Origin: Hydrangea macrophylla | Lineage: Eukaryota > Streptophyta > Magnoliopsida > Cornales > Hydrangeaceae | Assembly (NCBI GenBank): GCA_033977485.1 | Contig: CM066995.1 | Location: forward strand, 47,739,162 to 47,803,161 | Length of the DNA stretch: 64,000 nt | Direction: 5' to 3' | Part shown: one piece after another, positions 1-9,725 of the stretch | How positions within the stretch are numbered: the stretch's first letter is position 1 | Layout: every line of letters begins with the position of its first letter | The notes under the pieces: model-generated | Databases searched by the model: none | Seen by the model: only the letters and a program-made list of their open reading frames with translations | Told to the model about the DNA's origin: nothing | Program-made: the position numbers and the translations under genes

Positions 1-2359
1 TTTGAGCTATATTTGGTTCATGCATTTCATGAGTTAAAAGTAAAGAAACCAATAAGAAAAACACTTTTTCAAGGCCAGAATTCTAACAAAGAAAATAGAA
101 AAGAAAAGAAAAAAAGGATAAAAACAACATTAAAATTTTTTAAGTTTGCTAGTCACTTCTACTCGTAATGACTAGCAAGTGGTGTGAAATGCCTTCTGCT
201 TATAAGCATACATAGTACCATGAATGTAATATAATTCCCACTCTAGTGCTTTTTATCTTAAATAAAATAAAAATAAAACAAAAATTTATAAAAATAGAAA
301 ATAGAGGGGAAGAATACAAGAGGAATTTCATTCACATTTGGATTGTCATTTGGGTTTGAACAGTTAATGCACATTGAGAAATTGGGTTTGTTCTAAAACT
401 TGAGTAAAATAAAAGACATAGGATGTGTATGAGAGAGGGAAAAATTGCCCAATTCCCCTCACCAAACCAGCCAAAAAGCCTTAGTGACTGGAAGTTCAAC
501 TCACATCATCTCCAATGAACTAACCAATTTTTATGAACCAGTGGATAATATCTTGCCTCATGGATCAACTCAATCTCAAAACAAAATTGCAAACTACACA
601 AGGAGCATGGTCAAGCAAGAGCTAGTCACCAACTTGAAATCCAGAAAGAAATTTTCAAATATTTAATCTCACAAGCACATAGAAGGAGGTAACTGTAAAG
701 AAAAGGGTCTCTGAATAAAGGGGTTTTGAAATGGAATAGTAAAGGAGGGGGAGGCGGGACCAAAAAGTATTAAAGCTTCAACATACCAAAAAGGTGAAAC
801 CCTAAAAGTAAAAACTCACACTCAAGTTTTGATGATGTACTTTTGACCTTCACCTTATCAAGAATTGCTCTTATAACCATAAGAGCAATTTTAAATCTAA
901 AACAATTTCTTATGAACACATGGTCACATTTCAAAAGTTCAAAGCACAACAAAAAAAAAGTTATCAAAAGTTACTGAATTAACCTTAGCGTAAGCAAAAG
1001 TTGGAGAAGCCTTATGATTTCATCAAGGAGTTCTCTTCCAGTGACAAACTCTAGAACAATGTATATTTTTGTTTGGCTAGCCAAAATCTAACATGTGAAA
1101 AGAAATAACATAAATAAGAAGAAACATTGGTCCATTAAAAGCAATAGGCCTCACTGTATAAATGATTTGTAAAGATCGAAAGATTGTTTTATTAGAAGAT
1201 TAGACAAAAATTTAATTGTTTTATTTGAACAATATGAATAATTTATTGATAATCATCCAAAAGGGAAGATACACCCAAATTCCAAAATAGGCCCACAAAT
1301 ACAATAAAGAAAATTTAAGAAGCTCTCCACTCTATGTGACAACAAATCAAACACTTTGTGAGCATACTACTGCTAGAACAACATGGGCTTATTTAGTCAA
1401 CCCAATTTCTTTTCCAAAGCCAGAACAGCATGGGCTTTTATTCCATGTAATGTAATCTTCACCGTTTCCCCCTTATTTCTAATTAATTCAAGACAAGCTG
1501 GTGGATTACTAAAAGTTTTTAGGCTTTATATCAATGGGAAGTACTTACAAGCAACAGGGAAGAAAAAAAATAAAACAACAAAACATAGATAAAGTGAAGC
1601 ATTCCATAGATTCAGACTTGAAAAAGACCTTAAAATCAGTGTTCATTAGAAAACCAAAACTCATAAATCCTACTAGAGACCCTAGAATCAGACTTGAAAA
1701 AGACCTTAAAATCATACTTGAAACATAAACTAGAAACCCTTATCTAGAGACATATATTGAGATAAAAACCCACAATAAAGAAGAAGGTAGTAGAAGAAGA
1801 AGAAGAAGAAGGGTGTACCTGCAAGGAGTCAGCGGCGCCGTTGGGTGGTCGACGACATGGGGTCGGCGTCGGGTGGTCAGTGGCAGCGTGGGGTAGAGCC
1901 CAATGGTTACTAAATTACCCTAAAATCAATGAATCTAAAATTAGGTTCATTAGAAAACCTAAAGTTAGAAATCCTACTTGAGACCCTACAATTAGAGACT
2001 TGAAAACCCCACAATAAGGAAGAAGGTAGAAGAAGAAGAAGGTAGAAGAAGAAGAAGAAGAAGAAGGAAGAAGGTAGAAGAAGAAGAAGAAGAAGAAGAA
2101 GAAGAAGAAGAAGAAGAAGAAGAAGAAGGAAGAAGAAGAAGGAGGGTGTACCTGCAGGAAGTCGGCGGTGGTGGCGTCGGGTGGTCGGCGGCAAGGGGTC
2201 GGCGGCCGTGTGGGGTAGAGCCCGATGGCTTTCTCTCTTCCCCCTTTCCCCCTTTCCCCTTTCTCTCTCCTTTCTATCTTTTTGTGAAACAAGTGAGTAG
2301 AGCCCGATGGTTTTGAGCGGCAAAATAAATTTTTTTTTTTAAATTTTTTTTTTGGATCA
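1..2359. other. AT-rich noncoding stretch inside a CACTA-like element
   Basis: I see no convincing gene here. The short open frames lack codon-like structure or recognisable motifs. The sequence is probably interior to the CACTA-like element whose right end lies at 2548, because no matching left terminus is visible and the element would then begin before the window. It contains the GAA-rich duplicated block described separately. An old captured exon too degraded to recognise cannot be excluded. Confidence 0.35.
1628..2260. repeat. Imperfect tandem duplication with (GAA)n microsatellite
   Basis: Two similar blocks follow each other. Each has a segment of the type GTTCATTAGAAAACC, then ACCCCACAATAA, a GAA-rich run, a GGGTGTACCTGCA motif, a GC-rich GGTGGTCGGCGG segment and GGGGTAGAGCCC. 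The second copy has a much longer GAA tract at about 2035-2135. The long open frames across the tract on the minus strand are poly-Leu/Phe/Ser artefacts of the microsatellite. Confidence 0.75.
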
Positions 2360-2548
2360 ATTTTTAACGTGATATACACGTTACGAATATAAATACACCC
2401 ATTACATAAATTAAGTAATCAAAATAAAGGTAAGTAGTAACGGTTTTCCAACATTTGTAACGGATATATTCGTTACAAATTAGTAACGGGTATACCCGTT
2501 ACAAATCATAAAACCTGTCTGTTACAAAATTGCCCATATGGTGTAGTG
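2360..2548. mobile_element. Right terminus of a CACTA-like DNA transposon
   Basis: The segment ends in GGTGTAGTG, the reverse complement of the CACTACACC terminus of CACTA (En/Spm) elements. Before it are short inverted subterminal motifs of the GTAACGG...CCGTTAC type, repeated at about 2377-2525, as is usual near CACTA ends. Directly after the end comes the second half of a Stowaway-like MITE. A more complete copy of that MITE at 40294 shows that the MITE is interrupted exactly here. The left end is not in the window. Confidence 0.6.
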
Positions 2549-2646
2549 AAAGTAAGTAAAATTTATATACCAATTTAGAAAAGTGGACACTAATTTTGGG
2601 ACATCCCAAAATAGAATGCAAGACTCAAAATATGAGACGGATGGAG
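2549..2646. mobile_element. Half of a Stowaway-like MITE, cut by the CACTA insertion
   Basis: It aligns with the right half of the MITE at 40294-40539. Shared words include AAGTGGACACTAATTTTGGG and ACATCCCAAAAT, and it ends in a GGATGGAGTA-type terminus, the reverse complement of the Stowaway-like TACTCC(C/T)(T/C)C(C/T)GTCCC end. The missing left half should lie beyond the CACTA-like element to the left. Confidence 0.65.
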
Positions 2647-3110
2647 TATTATTTTATTTGCTAATATTGTATGCTGTTGTTTCGAATTTTGATGGATGGT
2701 TTTTTGTATTGAAATGTTAAATTACGCCAAAAACATTGTTGTTTTGAATATTTCTTTGATAGTAACAACACTGAAACACCTTTTGTAGATTTACAAGATG
2801 AATTACTAAAAAACGTGATATATTTACAAGATGAACACCTTTTGTGTGCTGTTCTTTCTATTTGTTTTGGTTACATTTTGGTATTAATGTTTGAAGATGT
2901 GAGTTCATATTCGATGCACACAAACAAACTTTCATCATGTCTCAAAATTAAACACAGTTGGAATGTTTAAAATGAGATATGAAAGAAAAACTAGTTTATA
3001 TTAAACTGGGAAGAAAAGTCAGTTCAAAAAAAAAAATTTTCCTTAAATTTGTTAAACCAATTAATTTATAATACACAAGACTGATTCGAAAATATGCATA
3101 TTTTTTTTGT
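2647..3110. other. AT-rich spacer, nothing recognised
   Basis: No coding frame, terminal repeat or RNA gene is visible. The sequence is low-complexity AT-rich DNA with oligo-A and oligo-T runs. Confidence 0.5.
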
Positions 3111-3601
3111 GTTAATTATATTTTATCCCCCTGTGATTAGGCTCATTTTTACTTTAATCCCCCTGTACTTAAAAAATGGACAGTTACTCCCCTGTGTTTT
3201 CGGACTAAAGTGAAACTGTAAAAATTTCCCTCAATACAGATGAAATATTCTAAAATTGGCTAAAAATATTAACACTTAGACACCTTTGTGAGGTTAATTT
3301 TGGAATTAATCCCCTATGTGATGATAATTTTGCCTTTTAAACCAGCTAATTTTCAACACCCAACCCCTTTATGAGACTAATTTTGGGGTTAACTGCTTAT
3401 ATAGGATTAATTTTGACACTTAAACTCTCATATGTGATAGCTAATTTTAACAATTATTTCCCATGTGAGGCTATTTTAAGAGAAATCTTAATAGTTTTAA
3501 TTTAGTCCAAAACTACAGGGGGTAACTGTCCACTTTCAAAGTGCGTACAATGGGGTAAAGTGAAAATGATCCCTAACCACATGGGGTAAATAATAATTAA
3601 C
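3111..3601. mobile_element. Foldback or MITE element with ~100-bp inverted ends
   Basis: The left arm starts GTTAATTATATTTTATCCCC and the right arm ends GGGGTAAATAATAATTAAC. The two match as reverse complements over roughly 100 bp, including the phrases for CTTTAATCCCC and GGACAGTTACTCCCCTGTG. No open frame lies between the arms. The target duplication could not be settled. The long inverted arms suggest a Mutator-like or foldback MITE. Confidence 0.6.
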
Positions 3602-3631
3602 CCTATTCATTTATCCCATTTTTTCTTCTTA

Positions 3632-3813
3632 GAGTAATGCTATACTTCTCAAATTTCTATTTTAAAAGTGTTTCCCAAATAATGTGGTTGCGGAGTCAAG
3701 TAAACAATTTTCAATCAAAATTCAACTAGTCTCATTGTACAAGGCCTAATTCCACTACCACATTATTTAAAAAATATTTTTAAAATAAAAATTTGGAAAG
3801 CATACCATTACTC
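3632..3813. mobile_element. Short MITE with GAGTAATG inverted ends
   Basis: The ends are GAGTAATGCTATAC on the left and the reverse complement of GAGTAATGGTATGC on the right. Homology continues inward through CAAATTT, ATTTTAAAA and AAATAATGTGGT, so most of the 182 bp can fold back on itself. It is non-coding. The superfamily is uncertain because no clear target duplication was found. Confidence 0.6.
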
Positions 3814-3894
3814 ATCATCTTTACAAATACAGGTAGACCTCGACTCTCTTTATGAGTTTATATTCATCCTAGCTACTCGCTTTATCTTTGAAAT

Positions 3895-4454
3895 CAGGGT
3901 CAGCCCTGGTGTATAAAATTGTAGGTCCCCACCTAAAGCCTCCAATATTTTGAATAATTTTAAGCTCTCAATCTCAAACACTAAATAGTAATTGTTAAGT
4001 TTAAAGGCCCCAAACACAACCTACAAAACCCCAAGACTCAAAGAAGTCTGTTACTTTGCGATGGATTTATCCACTTTTAGGAGCTTGTTTGGGAAAAAAA
4101 ACTAGTCATTAGGCGCACAAAACTATTGTACTTAGCATTTTTCGTATAAAAAAAAATACCTTCTCAACTTTCAATATAAGACTTTTCAATGTTTTTGGTC
4201 ACCTTACATTTTATTTATAGAACTGAATATTTGAAATTTATTGAACTTACTTGCATTTTTTTGGGGTATCTTTGTACTAAAGCACTCAAACTCTTAGGAC
4301 AGTCCCCTTCCTAAAAAAACAATTAGGTTTCCCTAAATAGACTCAAATGGTTTTTAAGAATTACATTTCTGGATTTGATAACTGGTTCATACTTATATAG
4401 AAAGGGCCTTATTTTATAAGTTCGTCTAAGGCCCCCAAACCTCAAGACCGGCTG
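3895..4454. mobile_element. hAT-type MITE with 8-bp target duplication
   Basis: The left end CAGGGTCAGCCCTGG and right end GACCGGCTG are degenerate inverted repeats of the CAGGGCCGGCCCTG type. The element is flanked by identical 8-bp copies of TTTGAAAT (3887-3894 and 4455-4462), the duplication length of hAT transposons. Internal text rich in GGCCCC/GGGGCC is typical of this MITE style. It has no coding capacity. Confidence 0.75.
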
Positions 4455-4509
4455 TTTGAAATGAGAGAAATTGTCACCTAAGAAAAGAAACAAAGAAAGA
4501 GTCTTTAGT

Positions 4510-4632
4510 TCGAATTCTTGTGTATATAAAAAACTATCTTGGAAGAGGTCCCTACTTCAATACCCGACAATACCTCAAAAGATTAATCCTAGACGAAAGG
4601 ACTCTAAGATACTTTAGGAAACAAAAAAAAAA
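4510..4632 (+). mobile_element. Possible short retroposon with A-tail
   Basis: The 123-bp segment ends in an A-rich run (about 4620-4633) and is bracketed by direct copies of AGTCTTTAGT (4500-4509 and 4633-4642). It begins with TTCGAATTC, resembling a Pol III B box, so it may be a 5'-truncated SINE. It is too short for a family call. Confidence 0.4.
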
Positions 4633-4642
4633 AGTCTTTAGT

Positions 4643-5059
4643 GTGCGAGCTCCAGGTCAGCATGAATTATCATTGTTGGTCAAAATTGTTTTCTTTTGAG
4701 AAGACTACTAGAGCTTTCAAAGGGTTGACTCAAGTCAGTCTTCCAACAATAAAGTTCAAGATAGGATTGATGAATATTAATATGATCCATAAAGAGTTCA
4801 GTCAAACGACGTACATATATAAGGGGAGCACTTCGGTGCACTGAAGCGCTCTCCCATATATAACTAGATTTGGTCAATTTAAACTGTTTCATTGCATATG
4901 TGGACCTGGACGGAGATATAGGAGAAATTATTTTGTTTGATCAGTCACATATTTTGACGGTTATTGTGATCTCTTCTATTTTAAAATCCATATATATAGG
5001 ATTCATGAAATAATCAAATTATAATAGAATTCACAGGTCACACGAGATATCAATTGTAA
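4643..5059. other. Spacer with one short hairpin, no gene
   Basis: No coding or RNA gene was recognised. At 4811-4863 an imperfect palindrome reads TATATAAGGGGAGCAC... and returns as ...CTCTCCCATATATA, forming a hairpin of about 50 bp. It may be a tiny MITE remnant. Confidence 0.45.
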
Positions 5060-6361
5060 AACTAAAGAAGGGTAATTACACTATCCTTCCTCGAGATTAG
5101 GTCTAATTATACTGACTTCCCTTGTAGTTTTTAAAATTACATAGACCTTTCCTGGGTTTAGTATTTAGGTAACAATTTACCCCCTCTGTTATCCTCCGTT
5201 AGTAAACCGTTAAAAATAATTACACGGACCTCCCTTGAGGTTTTCAAAAGTACACAAACCTCCCATGACTTTAGTATTTAGGTAACAATTTACCCCATTT
5301 TCTAGTAAAAGACCATAAGAAGACATGCTTAGGCCAACAAATATTTGTGTTAATTTTTCCAAAATAGCCTTATAAGCTTTACAAATTACCCTTGTCTCGC
5401 TTGAGGTTATGTCAAACAACACACACCTCTCTTGTGTTTTTTTTTTTTTTTTAAAATTAAACTAACCCAGTTAAATTTTAAAATTATTCTTATTTTTCAG
5501 ACTTTTGTTTACCGCCGATGCTCATACTTATTACACTACAATAAAAGATTTGATTGTTATATAAATTTATATATATGCATACATTAGTGGTGATTCGATT
5601 TTAGTTTGGCTTTAAATTTAAAACAGATGAGCCGTAAATATAAAGATTTACGACTTCCAATTTAATTTTGTCACATCATCAATTTTTAAACAGAATTCAC
5701 GTTAAGATGGAACTTTTGTTTGGAGAAATTATTCGGTAGGCTTGTTGTAACAACCTGCATTTCCATTTAATTATTTGTATTTGCATTTTGCCATCTTTAA
5801 ATTCAATTGGTAGTGTCTGCTATTATTCACATTTCAATTCTCATGTTTTGAATTTTGTTTCTTATTCCATATTTAAAATTCTTGTTGAGGTCAAACTGCA
5901 ATTTTTCTAATTTTGGTAATGCCTGCGCCGAATTTCAAAACTGTATTTCAAAACGGTGGAAACATTTACTTTTAACTTAAAACAGTATTTTTATAAAACT
6001 GGAAAATGATTTATTGCGTTAAAATGAATTTTCTATATTTTTGTGGTGAACACCACGCTGTGAAATATCAGTTTACTTTTAAAACTGACCGCGCCGCGTT
6101 GAGACTCCCACAGTTTGGGAATCTACACCAATTAGGAGTTGACACTTGCTTTATTTTATTAATAGTAGCAATAATTAGATATGCATTGTTTGGATACGCA
6201 TTTTGGGTGTGTTAATTTCTTAGTGTCATAAGTTGTTTTCCCAAACACACTAGGAAATTCCTAGATATCTTGCTAGTGCTTTGTAATACCCCATATTTTT
6301 AATAAATATTTAATGCAGAGAGATTCTATATACTTCATTTGACCATTCAAGAAATTTCATC

Positions 6362-6552
6362 TTCGATCGATCGAAGCTAGTTCGAGCGATCGAGACCCTT
6401 CAATTCAAGCAATCGAACCCTTTTCGAGCGATCGAAACCCTACCGACATAAATTTAATACGTGGTCCCCACTTCAATCGATCAAACCTTTTTTCAATCGA
6501 TCTAACTGACCGATCTGAGTTCGATCGATCGAGCATCCTTCGATCGATCGAG
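6362..6552 (+). promoter_or_regulatory. Upstream TTCGATCGATCGAA array, gypsy 5' LTR
   Basis: Eight exact or near copies of the 14-bp palindrome TTCGATCGATCGAA start at about 6362, 6381, 6404, 6423, 6472, 6492, 6520 and 6539. Variants include TTCGAGCGATCGAG and TTCAATCGATCAAA. The array ends about 60 bp upstream of the TATA-like box, where enhancer elements usually lie. The same layout is present at 23465-23655 in the 3' LTR. No binding protein can be named from sequence alone. Confidence 0.75.
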
Positions 6553-6612
6553 AATGTAATTATCAGAATTCCAGTTTCTGCGCAAATGCTGCCACCTGCA
6601 CCCCATCCTCTC

Positions 6613-6622
6613 CTATAGATAC
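6613..6622 (+). promoter_or_regulatory. Damaged TATA box, gypsy 5' LTR
   Basis: The sequence is CTATAGATAC. The same site in the 3' LTR (23715-23724) reads CTATATATAC, so the 5' copy carries a T-to-G change inside the TATA core. A pyrimidine-rich stretch precedes it, and the position just downstream of the array fits a U3 promoter. Confidence 0.6.
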
Positions 6623-7055
6623 ACTGCATTCGTGTGTGTGGTGGGTTTGCTGAACTCTTGTGAGAAGAGAGAGTTGAGAGTGTGTGCTTGTGTGTTGGTA
6701 TACATATATATACACATACCTCCATATATCTATATATATACACACACATATCTATATATATATATACACTCAGCAGAGGAGAAGAAGAGGAAAAGAAGAA
6801 GAAGAAGGAAAAAGAAGAGAGAGAAGGAGACAGAGAAAGAGAGAGACAGAGATAAGGCAGAGAGAAAAAGAGGCCGCCTTTAAAGCTTGGAAGCTTTCAA
6901 ACAAGCCAAACGCGCCCTTAACGACTTTTGGTGAGTTCCAAACTCACTCGGTATCGTAATTATGATGTTTTACATATTCTGGACGTATTAATTATAACCC
7001 AAACACCCCCTAGCACATTCTGCACGTTCACTGGCAGAATCTGTGGAAGACGAAG

Positions 7056-7260
7056 TTCAATCGATCGAACTGAGTTCAATCGATCGAACATCAGAGCCCC
7101 AATCGATCGAACTGAGTTCAATCGATCGAACCTCCCTGAGTTCAATCGATCGAGAATACTTCAATCGATCGAGACTACCTTCACTTCGATCGATCGAGAT
7201 GACTTCAATCGATCGAACAACACTTTCTTCGAGCGATCGAGATGACCTCAATCGATCGAA
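7056..7260 (+). promoter_or_regulatory. Downstream palindrome array, gypsy 5' LTR
   Basis: Ten copies of the palindrome or close variants (mostly TTCAATCGATCGAA) start at about 7056, 7075, 7098, 7117, 7141, 7160, 7185, 7204, 7228 and 7247. The steps alternate between 19 and 23-25 bp. The array lies about 440-650 bp downstream of the TATA site and so should be part of the RNA. In the 3' LTR (24158-24341) one 24-bp unit is missing. Confidence 0.8.
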
Positions 7261-7618
7261 CCTAGCAGAACATGAATGTATTCCTTTTAGTTTATAATGC
7301 ATAGTGCGTAGTTGTTTAATTGCTGTTCCATATTCCTATTATGCGATACTATGGATTACGGAGGTAATGGGATACGATAACGAGATTGAGATAACATGGC
7401 GAGTAACGTAGTCGGGTTCGGAACGCTAGAAATAGTACGACGCGATAACGTAGTAAGTTTGAGATGATAATATTGGGTAGTATTGGATAAGTGAGAAATG
7501 AGTCAGTAAGAGGATTGTATGTTCAAAGTTGTGTGTGTCGAGCTGATGATTCGCTCAGGTTAAATCCGATAAGTGTATGTCAAGGATTTGATCAGGATCG
7601 TGAGAATTATGGGTGCAC

Positions 7619-7885
7619 AGTACTCGCAAGCGTTCTTAAAAGCGGTGAACAGTAAGAGTTCTTAAAAGCGGTGAACAAGAGTAATTGTGGCACATCCATG
7701 ATTTATATTTACCAGAGCTGTGTATGTATCGTACTCGCAAGCGTTCTTAAAAGCAGTGAACAGTAAGAGTTCTTAAAAGCGGTGAACAAGAGTATGGGTA
7801 TATCCATAGACCAGTCGTTATATGAGAACAATGTATGGGTGCTCGCAAGAGTTCTTAAAAGCGGTATAGCGGTGAACAAGAGCAC
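7619..7885 (+). repeat. Tandem repeats with GTTCTTAAAAGCGGTGAACA
   Basis: The phrase GTTCTTAAAAGCGGTGAAC, or a one-base variant, recurs within two larger ~112-bp units (starting near 7619 and 7731) and a third partial unit near 7840. The units open with ACTCGCAAG. The 3' LTR has the same series at about 24700-24965. It lies in the predicted transcribed part of the LTR. The function is unknown. Confidence 0.75.
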
Positions 7886-8555
7886 TGGTATGTTGTGCTG
7901 ATATAATCAGTTCGAGATAGTCAGTTGGGTATTCTGAAATCAGGCTTAGAATGGGAGTTGATAATAATCGATTAATGATATGTCTGAATAAACGAGTGAG
8001 GAATATATATATTTAGTATCACTGTCATATATCGTTCATAATGGTAATTATGTCATTTCTATGAGACTGTGTTAGTTAGTGCTCACTCAGCTTTCAACAA
8101 GCTGACGGCCTTTATTGCCTGGACATTCCCCGTCCAGATTATCCTGTCCTTTACAATGCAGATGACGGAACTCATGGCGATAACGATTACCCTGAAGGGA
8201 GTTACGTAGAGAATGGCCCCACTGATGCCAGTTATGCTGACGCCTATCCGTACGCTAGCTGAAGACCTGAAGATAGATAGTAGTTATATTACTACTTTTC
8301 CTTTTACTGTTGTACTTTGTAGTTAACGGGTACTTGGGCATATGTTGTCTCCAAACCTGTTGTGATCCTGTGGACCGTACTCTGATGTTTGTAATAGATA
8401 GAACCGTGTTTATATTTCAGTTGTTTTATTGTTCCTGTTTGGACTAGTACAGTGTGGTGTGGATTATCAGTGACTTTCACTTGTCATTCCCTATGGACCC
8501 ATAAAGGAAATTTATTTTTCTCTATTTATGCTACTCCGGGGCGTGACAGGGTTTT

Positions 8556-8567
8556 TGGTATCAGAGC
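8556..8567 (+). other. Primer binding site (tRNA-iMet), gypsy element
   Basis: TGGTATCAGAGC lies 8 bp after the LTR end. It is complementary to the 3' end of plant initiator methionine tRNA, the usual primer of this lineage. Confidence 0.9.
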
Positions 8568-8720
8568 ACCTGGTAATATTACGGTTAGGTTCTGATATTG
8601 TCGTTCACTGATGGATTCCACACCATCTGGTTCTAGTATTTAAGATTTTCTTGAGATGAGATATGAGTATAAGATAAGTTCGTCTTCCTGACGATAGATA
8701 GTTTTCCTTTGCAGGATAGC

Positions 8721-9725
8721 ATGGATCCAGAGTTTCATCAGTTTGTTACCGATGCTTATGGAGGACACGTGATCCATGGGGATACCGTGGAGCCAGCTGA
8801 CCCAGAGTTTTATCGTGAGCGTGTGTGCCAGATAGCTAGTAGACATTTGGAGGAGGACATATGGAGAGCACTTTATGTGACAGAGAGGACTCACCCGACG
8901 CAGATGCGTATGGATGCTTACCATACTGCGAGGATTGGTAGAGACATTTGCCAGGAGATACTACGGTTAGTTCAGAGTAAGCCCGAGATGGATGAGATTG
9001 AGTTGAGAGCTATTGTAGCCGGTCCACCAGAGCCTGTAGTTGCACCAGCGCCAGCAACACCACCACCATCGCCGGTACCCGATGTACCAGTTCCAGAGCC
9101 TGAGCCGATTCAGGAGGATGAGGACCTGGAGCCTGAGGATGAGCATGCCGATGAGGACATAGACGGAGATGGAGAGGAGGAACCGATAGATGACGAGGAC
9201 CCAGTAGAGGATGAGCATGCAGATAATGCAGATGATGATGAGCCTGAGGATGACCCCGAGGAGCCAGAGTTTGAGCCAGAGGATCCAGTACCAGACCCAG
9301 AGGCTGTTGAGGCAGACATAGTAGTAGATGAAGATGCGCCCGATGAGGAGGTAGTTGTGCCAGAGGCACCAGTTGTGCTTCAGATACCAGCTGGACCCAT
9401 TATGCACATGGCAGCTATGGCCGATATGGCAGTAGGATGGATAGCTCAGATGGTCGCACAGCCAGCAGATTTTGTTATGGGAGAGGCAGCCATAACGGGA
9501 GCTCTTGATATAGCTGATGGATTCGCCGCAGTAGCAGTCGATGTTGCCAACCAGGCGATAGCAGACGGTATAGAGGATGATGATGCAGAGATAGTAGAGG
9601 ATTGGGATATAGGAGTTGTAGTCGGAGATCTTGTTGCACCAGTTGAGGATGACCCACTCGAGGAGATGGAGATTGATTTAGAGGACGAGGCACCACCAGC
9701 AGGATCAGACGCTGACGACTTTTGA
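8721..9725 (+). CDS. Extra acidic ORF upstream of gag (unknown function)
   Basis: An intact 334-codon frame on the sense strand lies between the primer site and gag. I chose ATG 8721 (MDPEFHQF), because the in-frame TTG at 8709 precedes it and TTTTCCTTTGCAG at 8701-8713 resembles a splice acceptor. Residues about 1-100 look folded and helical, with regularly spaced Arg, Ile and Leu. Residues about 105-225 are Pro-, Glu- and Asp-rich and probably disordered. Residues about 226-285 are rich in Ala, Met and Ile with Asp, and the tail is again acidic. There is no zinc knuckle, protease or membrane segment. It stays open while gag-pol has four stops, which may point to selection or chance. Extra ORFs are known in plant gypsy elements, but I do not recognise this one and cannot assign a function. 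Confidence 0.7.
   Translation: MDPEFHQFVTDAYGGHVIHGDTVEPADPEFYRERVCQIASRHLEEDIWRALYVTERTHPTQMRMDAYHTARIGRDICQEILRLVQSKPEMDEIELRAIVAGPPEPVVAPAPATPPPSPVPDVPVPEPEPIQEDEDLEPEDEHADEDIDGDGEEEPIDDEDPVEDEHADNADDDEPEDDPEEPEFEPEDPVPDPEAVEADIVVDEDAPDEEVVVPEAPVVLQIPAGPIMHMAAMADMAVGWIAQMVAQPADFVMGEAAITGALDIADGFAAVAVDVANQAIADGIEDDDAEIVEDWDIGVVVGDLVAPVEDDPLEEMEIDLEDEAPPAGSDADDF

Larger units (their letters stand above)
6282..8548 (+). repeat. 5' LTR of the gypsy element
   Basis: The 2267-bp LTR begins TGTAATACCCC and ends GGCGTGACA. It holds an upstream palindrome array (6362-6552), a damaged TATA box (6613-6622), a purine-rich GAAGAAGAG stretch (6775-6880), a second array (7056-7260) and short tandem repeats (7619-7885). 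As the 5' copy it would drive transcription of the element. Confidence 0.93.

Noticed and set aside
1910..2379. 137- and 154-codon ORFs on the minus strand
   Set aside because: Poly-Leu/Phe/Ser translation of the (GAA)n microsatellite.
6684..6959. Arg/Glu-rich ORF (also 23734-24063)
   Set aside because: Derives from the (TA)n and GAAGAAGAG-rich part of the LTR; simple-sequence artefact.
7056..7260. CRISPR-like array (short regular repeats with spacers)
   Set aside because: Plant nuclear context, 5-10 bp spacers, degenerate palindromic repeats and position inside LTRs rule out CRISPR.
6405..7302. Overlapping long ORFs on both strands with RSIDRT/FDRSN-type repeats (also near 16864-17149, 23507-24382, 62207-62472)
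   Set aside because: They are by-products of the TTCGATCGATCGAA palindrome, which is open in every frame. They change with unit spacing and lack other protein features.
8556..8567. tRNA-Met gene remnants (also 17282-17296)
   Set aside because: Only the 12-15 bases complementary to the tRNA 3' end exist, next to LTR edges; these are primer binding sites.
8967..9696. Minus-strand ORFs opposite the acidic ORF
   Set aside because: Shadow frames of a biased GAG/GAT-rich coding strand, with low-complexity translations.
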